Source: Anadara kagoshimensis (lineage: Eukaryota > Mollusca > Bivalvia > Arcoida > Arcidae). From it: 64,000 nt of DNA. Below the pieces are notes generated by a model, which made no database searches, had not been told where the DNA came from, and saw nothing but the letters and a program-made list of their open reading frames with translations. Each line of letters starts with the position of its first letter. Within the stretch, counting starts at the first letter, position 1. The stretch spans positions 45,960,576-46,024,575 of the forward strand of contig CM037870.1 of NCBI GenBank assembly GCA_021292105.1. Reading direction: 5' to 3'. A program made the translations under genes and the position numbers. Shown here piece after piece: positions 38,401 through 46,747 of this stretch.

Positions 38401-41400
38401 GATGGAATTTGTTTTTTTTTCAAAAAATTAATAAAAGGGACGCGCACGGTGATGTCAAACATAGAATTTTATGGGAATGGCCTAACTATCTTTTATTATT
38501 CATTGTTTCTGACAAAATTTTTGAATCGCATCTCCTCCTTTGATTTTTATGCTGTTACGTTCAAATTTTTCAGCAAGAAAAGTGCTAATATTTCGCTTTT
38601 CAGAATTTGAAAAGGTTCTGGAGTAATCCAGTTAAAACAACATGCCAGGAATTACAAAAATGGTCAAAATATCTCACATTCATGATTACATCCACTCAGA
38701 AATACATACCCTCACAGGTCTTTTGGTCACCAGATAATAAATATCCCTTTGGACATCTACACACAGGCCTTCCACCATGATTGTCACATTCATGGCTACA
38801 CCCACCATTATGTTCACCACAGGGATCTATCACTATAAATATAAACAACAAATATACACATAATCATCAGTATCACTCACTGTGTAAGATCACATTGATA
38901 CATGTGATACTTCGGAATAGTACCGGTCAACTAAACTTCAACATCACGGTGATGTCAAAACTGGCCCCGGTTTCACAATCATTCCTTAGCTAAGATTTTC
39001 CTTAACTTAAATAATGCAAAATTTCAAATCTTTATAATTTTGTTACTTTTCAAGATATTCAGGAGTAAAAGATGTCATTTTTCAGATTACTTCTAGATTA
39101 AAACATCTGGATTCAGTTTTGACAAAAATATTCATCAGTAGTTCCAAAAAGAGATCACCAAAATTTGCTAAATTTATGTTAAGGAAAATCTTAGCTAAGG
39201 AATGATTGTGAAACTGGAGCCTGAAACTCACATCATCAAAAATGTAACATGCCATCTCCAGTGATACAATAACACAATAAGACTGGTTATTGTAATCAGT
39301 GTTCAATCTAGAAATGGCCTCTGCACCACTAGACCCAAAAACATTTGCAAATACATGTAGGTAATTTCAACTGGATTCTAGGTTTCTAGTTTCCTTAATT
39401 GTTATTTTGTAAAAAAAAATGTTTTCCAAAGATATACCAAATGATAACAGAAACTATAAGGTTAACCACTAAAGCTCTTCACTCATTTATCACTAAGCAT
39501 GTCACACACTTGTGCTAAGTAAGTTTATATTCTGTAGCATGATTTCTATAAAATGAACACTTGGTGGTTATTTAACAGGAGTGCTCTATAGACCAAACTA
39601 TCCAGACCGACCCCTACATGCAAGGTGGGACCGGACCAGTGATGAAACCTGGTACTTTCCACACTATAGGCAAGTGCTCTGCCAGCTGAGCTGTCAAGTC
39701 TACTACAGTAAATAACAAATAACTGGTATCTATAGATAAATATCATGCGATACGTGTATTTTTTAATTCCAAATTACACCTAGTTGCAAAATTATGCTAA
39801 AATAAAACTTGTGCAAAATAAAATTGATTTATAATTATCCATTCCACATACATTTACAAGATTTTCCATCTGGTTGTAGCTGATATCCATTCTGACAACG
39901 GCAACGAACATTGCCTTTAACCTCCACACAACCATGTTGACATCCACCATTTCTGTATTCACATCCTGAGATTGCTAAAAATCAAGAGATAAAAATAAAA
40001 ACGGTAATAATAATATTTTTAATTTCTTTTTTTCTCTGTTAGAAGAAATGCTAATACTTTCATGCTAATCTAATTATTCTCTGAATGACAATTTAATATT
40101 AAAATGAATTCAGTACAAATCTTATATGCATGAACTGGATAAAGTTATATGGTAAGTTTAAGCATCAACACTGAGGGAAATATGAATTTCTGCATTGACT
40201 CAATTAAAGCTATATGAAGCATTATTAGTACAGCATATATGATGATAAATTTATATATATTAAATGTTGAGCAAGCAAGCTTTCAATTTTATTTAATACA
40301 TGTATAGATATTACAATGAAAATTGCATGTGTGATGAAATATACAATGAAAGCATCATAACTTGTTAAATATAACACTTAATTAATATATATTACAAGAA
40401 AAATATTGTATAAGGGATATTTGATCATTGTTAAAATTACAAGAAAACATGAAAAACATCTTAATTTGACATAGATACAACAACAAAGACAACAATGCCA
40501 AACATCACAGTTACATGTACAGGTGATATCTATTCATTCCAGTATAAGGACAACACTAAACATGACAGTAACAGAGTTAATTTACACACACAGGTGCTAT
40601 CATTCCAATTAATGAAAACAACACAAAGCATGACTGAGTTACAGAGTATGTGTTTGTGCTATATTATTCTAATTAAACTAATGCAGTTAATTATTATAAT
40701 GTCTGCCATATGAACCTCACCTGAAACATGCTATGTTTATTGTTATTAATTGGAGTTATCTCCCTTTCATTGTACATGTCCTTCAAAGACCTGTGATTGG
40801 TTAGTACATGTAATTATTATATTCTTGTTTAGCTCCTGTCTATGTAGTTTTACTTAAACTTTATCTTTTATAAAATGCCACAAAAAGACAAATGAGACAC
40901 AATTTTCTCAAAATATTCAGTGCTGGTCCAAAGTCAGGACTATTATGACCAGTGGTCTAAATATTAGTTGATTTGTATTCTTGTATGCCATTTTGTTGTG
41001 TTGTACTGTAGTATACTGGTAATCACAGTTGGTATGTTAGAATGACCATTGTTTGTGCTCTCCACTAAAATTTTGATTTTGACTAAATATTTTTTCTTTC
41101 ACTGGAAAAGTACTGAACAAACTGTGAATCTGAAGATGGCCAACAATTCAGTGATGATATGAGATTTTTTAATTTTATTTTTTCAAACGCAATGTGGCAA
41201 TCCGGACTTTGTCCTTGGATAAATCAATAAAATGGTCATTGGATTGACATTGATACATAAGAAAAATTCACTTTCAATGGAGACCATTTTCCCCCATAAT
41301 TTGATTTATCTCCCTTTATAAGTTATCTGCTTACAAACCTGCAAAAACTAGTCATATAAAGTTTTTAAACACACAAAGAGAAGGAAAAGAAAGGTGCAGG

Positions 41401-42342
41401 GGTAGGTGCATGTTAAATAAAATATCACATGTTAGATCCGGTTCTGCAAATGTTACATCAAATGCCTGTCACATAACTGTGCCCATGGTTAAATATATAT
41501 AAAGGGGAATAACTCCTAAATTAAATGACAGAATTTATTACCAAACAGATGCTTGTTTTTACTATAATTTATTTCTCTGGTCCAGTGTTAAATTTCAAGA
41601 TGGGGTAGGGTATGTGTAAGTGAAAATAGAAAGACTAGTAAGTGAGAAAGGATTTTAGTGACAGAATTCACTACCAAACAGGTGCTTTTTTACTATAATT
41701 TATTGTCTAGGTTCACTGTTAAATTTCAACATGAGATAGGGTATGTGCCAGTGAAATTGAAGACCAGAAAGTGAGAAAGGATGTTTGACAGAGTTCACTA
41801 TCAAACAGGTGCTTGTTTTCACTACTACTTTATTACCAGGCTGAGTTTTAATTCTTATATCCAAAATGGCTAAATCACTTTGTCTACTGTGGAGACTTGC
41901 TCGTCTAGCTGCTTAAAATAATAAAATAAGACAAAATGCAAAAAAGCAGTTGATGAATCAAACCATTTCCTTGTTAGCTTGTTATTGTTAGTTGCAAAGC
42001 TAAAATCTTAAAGCAGTATATGTCTAAATTTACTGAAAGCATATATAGTATGTAATGCATGTATATTGATGAATGTCAGTGATGGAAATAATCATGAATT
42101 CAATAAAATGATTCAATCCTGGTGTTCAGTTTTGCAAGAATTGTCTCCCTCTTGCCATGTATTGCTAGTATCAATGAGAAAGAAGAGTTCCATTTGTACC
42201 CTCCACTAAAATTTTAATTTTGACTAAAAAAGCCTAAAAATGACGAAATCAAGCAATTTTAAACATTTCTTTGAAAATAATTTTTCAAGAATTTTAATAG
42301 AATTTAATGGGGTACAAAAGGAAGTCTTACCATATCAATGTA

Positions 42343-42384
<42 letters not shown>

Positions 42385-45300
42385 TGTGTGTGTAAAGTGT
42401 GAATATGTGCATATGGAGAAAAAGATATATATATACATAATGCATACATAAACATATACAACAATGAATCAAATAGACATATCAATAAACATTCAAATCT
42501 AAATTCTTTTAATACTAAATAATTAAACTACCAATGTAGAATAAGAAATCAAAATGATAATTGAAAAAAATCAACAGTAATTATCTAATACCACTCATAT
42601 GTATAGGTAGATTTTCCTATAAGTTCACACTAATCCAAAACATAACTGAATTGTTCACACTATTCCTAACCTTTTCCCAAAATATAACTAAAAAAACACA
42701 CTTTTCCCAACCTATCACTAAAATATAACTAAAAAACCACACTATTCCCAATGTATTTCTAAAATATAACTGAACAATTCACACTTTTCCCAACCTTACC
42801 CTAAAATATAACTGAATTGTTCCCACTACTAGTATTTGAAAAATAAAACTGAAAGTTCACATTATTCCAAACCTATCGCTAAAATATAACTGAAAAAGCA
42901 CACTTTTCCAAACCTTTTCCCAAAATATAACTGAAAAGTTCACACTATTCGAAACCTACCTCTAAAATATAACTGAATTGTTCAAACTACTAGTATTCGG
43001 AAAACAAAAATAAAAAGTTCACACTATTCCAAACCTATACCTAAGATATATATGCATAGTTCACACTATTCCCAACGTGTACCTAAAATATAACTGAACA
43101 GTTCAAACTATCCCTATATTATAACTGAAATTTTCACACTATTCCCAACCTATCCCTAAAATATTACTGAACATCTCTTGAGTCAAAGTTTATTATTCAT
43201 AAGCTAGCAATACCAGAAAAAGCAGATATAGTAAAACATGAAATGAAAACTAAATTTATATTCAAATGTCTACTTAATAAAATTCAAAAAATTTAAAAAT
43301 TGTGTTACGTGCGCAATCACAACATCATTACAATCTAAATCAATAGATTTTTTTAAAAAGTGGCATGATGCATCATGGGTAATTTGAAATTGTGTCAACC
43401 AATTAAAACTACTGTCAACTATTCAAATTCTAATAAAAAGTGACAACATATTTCTAAAACCAGAATTCCAAACCCAAACCATGCACTCAATACCATTATT
43501 ACCCCTAGGATATTTAGACGATTCTTTCTCACTGTCCTCTGAGTAAAGGTATTGTCGATTGTTTAAATAATTACTCTCTTGGTATTGACCTTGACCTTCA
43601 TTATGGTCTGGTTGCCATGGTTGTATTTGATTTGAGATATGATTGTTGTCATAGTTTTCAGGACTATAATTTTGATCCCCTGAAATGATTTCATCATCAA
43701 TTTTGTTTGTTTCCTGACTATTGTTACTAATTTTACCAATATTATCCATTGAAGCAGCTGATAAAAGTTACAGAAAGAGAGAGATAAGTATTAGTAGTAT
43801 ATATAAAACACACAAAAGTATAGAACATAAGCATCTATATCTATAGTCACTATCATTTTTCTTTTCCATATATATATATAGTACTTTCCCAAATCATATA
43901 TGTATAGGCAAACAATATTAGCCTGTCCACTTGACCTTTTATTGGTAATATTCATATAAGAGGACCAACCCAACAAATGGGTAGTGATAGGATTCTCAAT
44001 TAGTACATATACAATACAGGTATTCACTGTTTGGAAATAGTGTTTTCAATTTTTTATTTGTGGTTCCTTTAAATAAATTTTCGACCATTACAAATGAATA
44101 TCTAAATTAAAGGTCGAGCAGACAGGTCAATGTTGTTTGCCTATACATGTACCTATAACTGAGTATCAAGTACATCCAATAAGATAAGTCAATAGCACAG
44201 TGTAGCTCACTTGTTCATCAAGCCCAAAAAATATCTGACACTGTTGTTGATGATAAATGTATTGCAATGACTTTGGATTAATACAATAAACTGAAAGCAT
44301 TTGTGACATGTCAAGCAAAAAACAAAACTATTTATTTTGTGAACATTCTTTTTATCATCAAAAATAGCATCACAATGCAAACACTTCCTGTGACATCAAA
44401 CAGCACTGAGCAGACAGGTGGAGAGCGGATGGGGTGGGGTGGTTGGATGCTAGACTATTCATCTTAAACAAGTGGTTCAGTTGCAAGACTATCTCTATCC
44501 ATGAACCAGACAACTTTACAAAGTATGGGAATTAAGCTTGATATAGGAAAGCTTAAAGTCTGTTTCTCCAAATACATAATGTAAGTTTATTGTGTTTAAG
44601 AAACATTTAGGACTTTAAATAAAATTTATGAAAAAGTCATCGTGATTCAGCAATTTATTTAATTCAATAATTTAATATATCTTAATATTTTATTTTATTT
44701 ATCTCCAGTTATAAATTTTCTTTCATTGTAACAATTATTTTTGATTTCTTTGTTCAGATGTATGAACCATAGTTGATACTGGTATATACCGGTATGTACA
44801 AGTTTTGAACACACCTACTATGGTATATCTTATTTGTGACTTGTCCTCTTTATAAATGAAAACAAAGAATTCATCAATTAAATCACAGTTCAAATTTATA
44901 GTCATTTATTGAAACTACAAATCAAGTTTATTGTAACAAATCAATGAAATTCAATAGGCAAAGTTAATAAATGATAACTAAAATTTAATCTGAAGTTCAA
45001 CCTCTCATTTATAGCAAAAAACTTACATTACCTTGGTTTAAAACAAAAAGATTTGAATTTGATTTACAAATAAATATGACTTTACATTTTTAAGCCTCAT
45101 AAAATGATAAAATAATTTAAAAATAACTATTTATAAAATAGGAAATATGAGGAAGGGTAATTTCAGTGTTAAAAGATCGTAACTCTCTGGTGACCGAATT
45201 TAACAAAGGAAAGACAACTCCCTTACACAGCTGAATACTGACCATATGATCCTTCACGACAAATGTATTGTATTCACAAAAGTGAAATGGGACTCCCCGG

Positions 45301-46712
45301 ACCATATATTACAATCACAGTAACTTAAACCTGGACTTTCTGGACTATATATTGTAACCATGGTAACTTAATACCTCAATTAGAGATAAGATAGAATCTC
45401 AGATTATAATAACTTCATGAAAAACAATATATCAAAAATATTGTTACTTTATAAAAACATTAAAGTAATATTTCAAAAAATATAAATATGAGAAATTTAC
45501 ACATTAAAATCACATCTTTCTTAAAATAGTTGTCATTTTTTCCATATGATAATGTGCCACATTTTAGGCATTTTTAATAATCATTTCACTGTAGTAAGTG
45601 GTATAATTTAAGCACATTGGCAATATTTTTATTTTTTTAATTTGGATTGGTAATTTTGTTTGATATTATCAGACATTTCTAATGCATGTACAGCACTAAG
45701 CATATATGTATTTCAGAAATTGTTATTTGGCAGTGAATGTCTTATTTCTTGATTAAACAAATGATGAGTCTACAACTTCAAACCAGAACATTAAATAACA
45801 AGAAAACAGTCAAAAATACTATTAAGCCAAAATATGACTTATATTCTTTATAAATTTGTGGTAGACCTAACTTCAAACAAAATATAAAAATGATTATATA
45901 AATATTATAGGAACTGTTCTGGCATAAAAATGATGTAATTTACACTGACTGTTGGTAGAACAGACATCTTGTACGGTCATCAAACACTTTCAACGTCTGC
46001 TTTGATCATGCTGATGGTTGTCATTATGTCTTGTCAAAAATCCAATGTGCAAAATTTTGATTGGAATAAAAGACTTCAGGAATTCAAAGCGTTGTTTTAT
46101 AATCAAACGATGTAGTAATTATTTTTAACAACACAGGGGACAGATCAATTATATAAAAACAATAGCGTGAACTGTGACAGTTGACATGCCTGTTGTTTTT
46201 AAGTGGCCGTTATGGAGTTTATGTCTGTGCTCAATTACATTATCATTTACATTATGCCTTTTGATATATTCTCAGACCACATGTGGGAAAGTGAATTTTC
46301 CTTGCAGTTGGCCTTTACTGGTTCACCTGGTATCAGTATAATGAATTGGGGGAGTGGTACATTTGTCTGTGGTGTAATGACTCGGTGAGCTAGCACCTTA
46401 GAGTCACCCTGAGTGCACGCTAATACAAGGCAGACCATATAACACACTAGCACTTCACATGCATGCACCAACTTGTTCATAGATTTATTCATAAAGATAA
46501 ATAAAATAGTTCTAATTGCTAATAACTTGCTGATGTGACGTTAAGTCACCATTAACCAACCAACCAACCAACCAACCAACCAACCAACCAACCAACCAAC
46601 CAACCAACCAACCAACCAACCAACCAACCAACCAACCAACCAACAAACCTTTTGATGTATTTTTTAGTTGCACACTGAAAAATATTTTTTTGATTTTTTT
46701 GCAGCTTAGAGG

Positions 46713-46747
<35 letters not shown>

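Noticed and set aside
43423-43502. Extension of the E3 open frame beyond 43503
   Set aside because: The GT donor at 43502 in phase 1 fits the gene; the extension would run into a stop without cysteines.
46247-46492. 81-codon minus-strand frame
   Set aside because: Lies in an interspersed element that ends in the (AACC)n tail.
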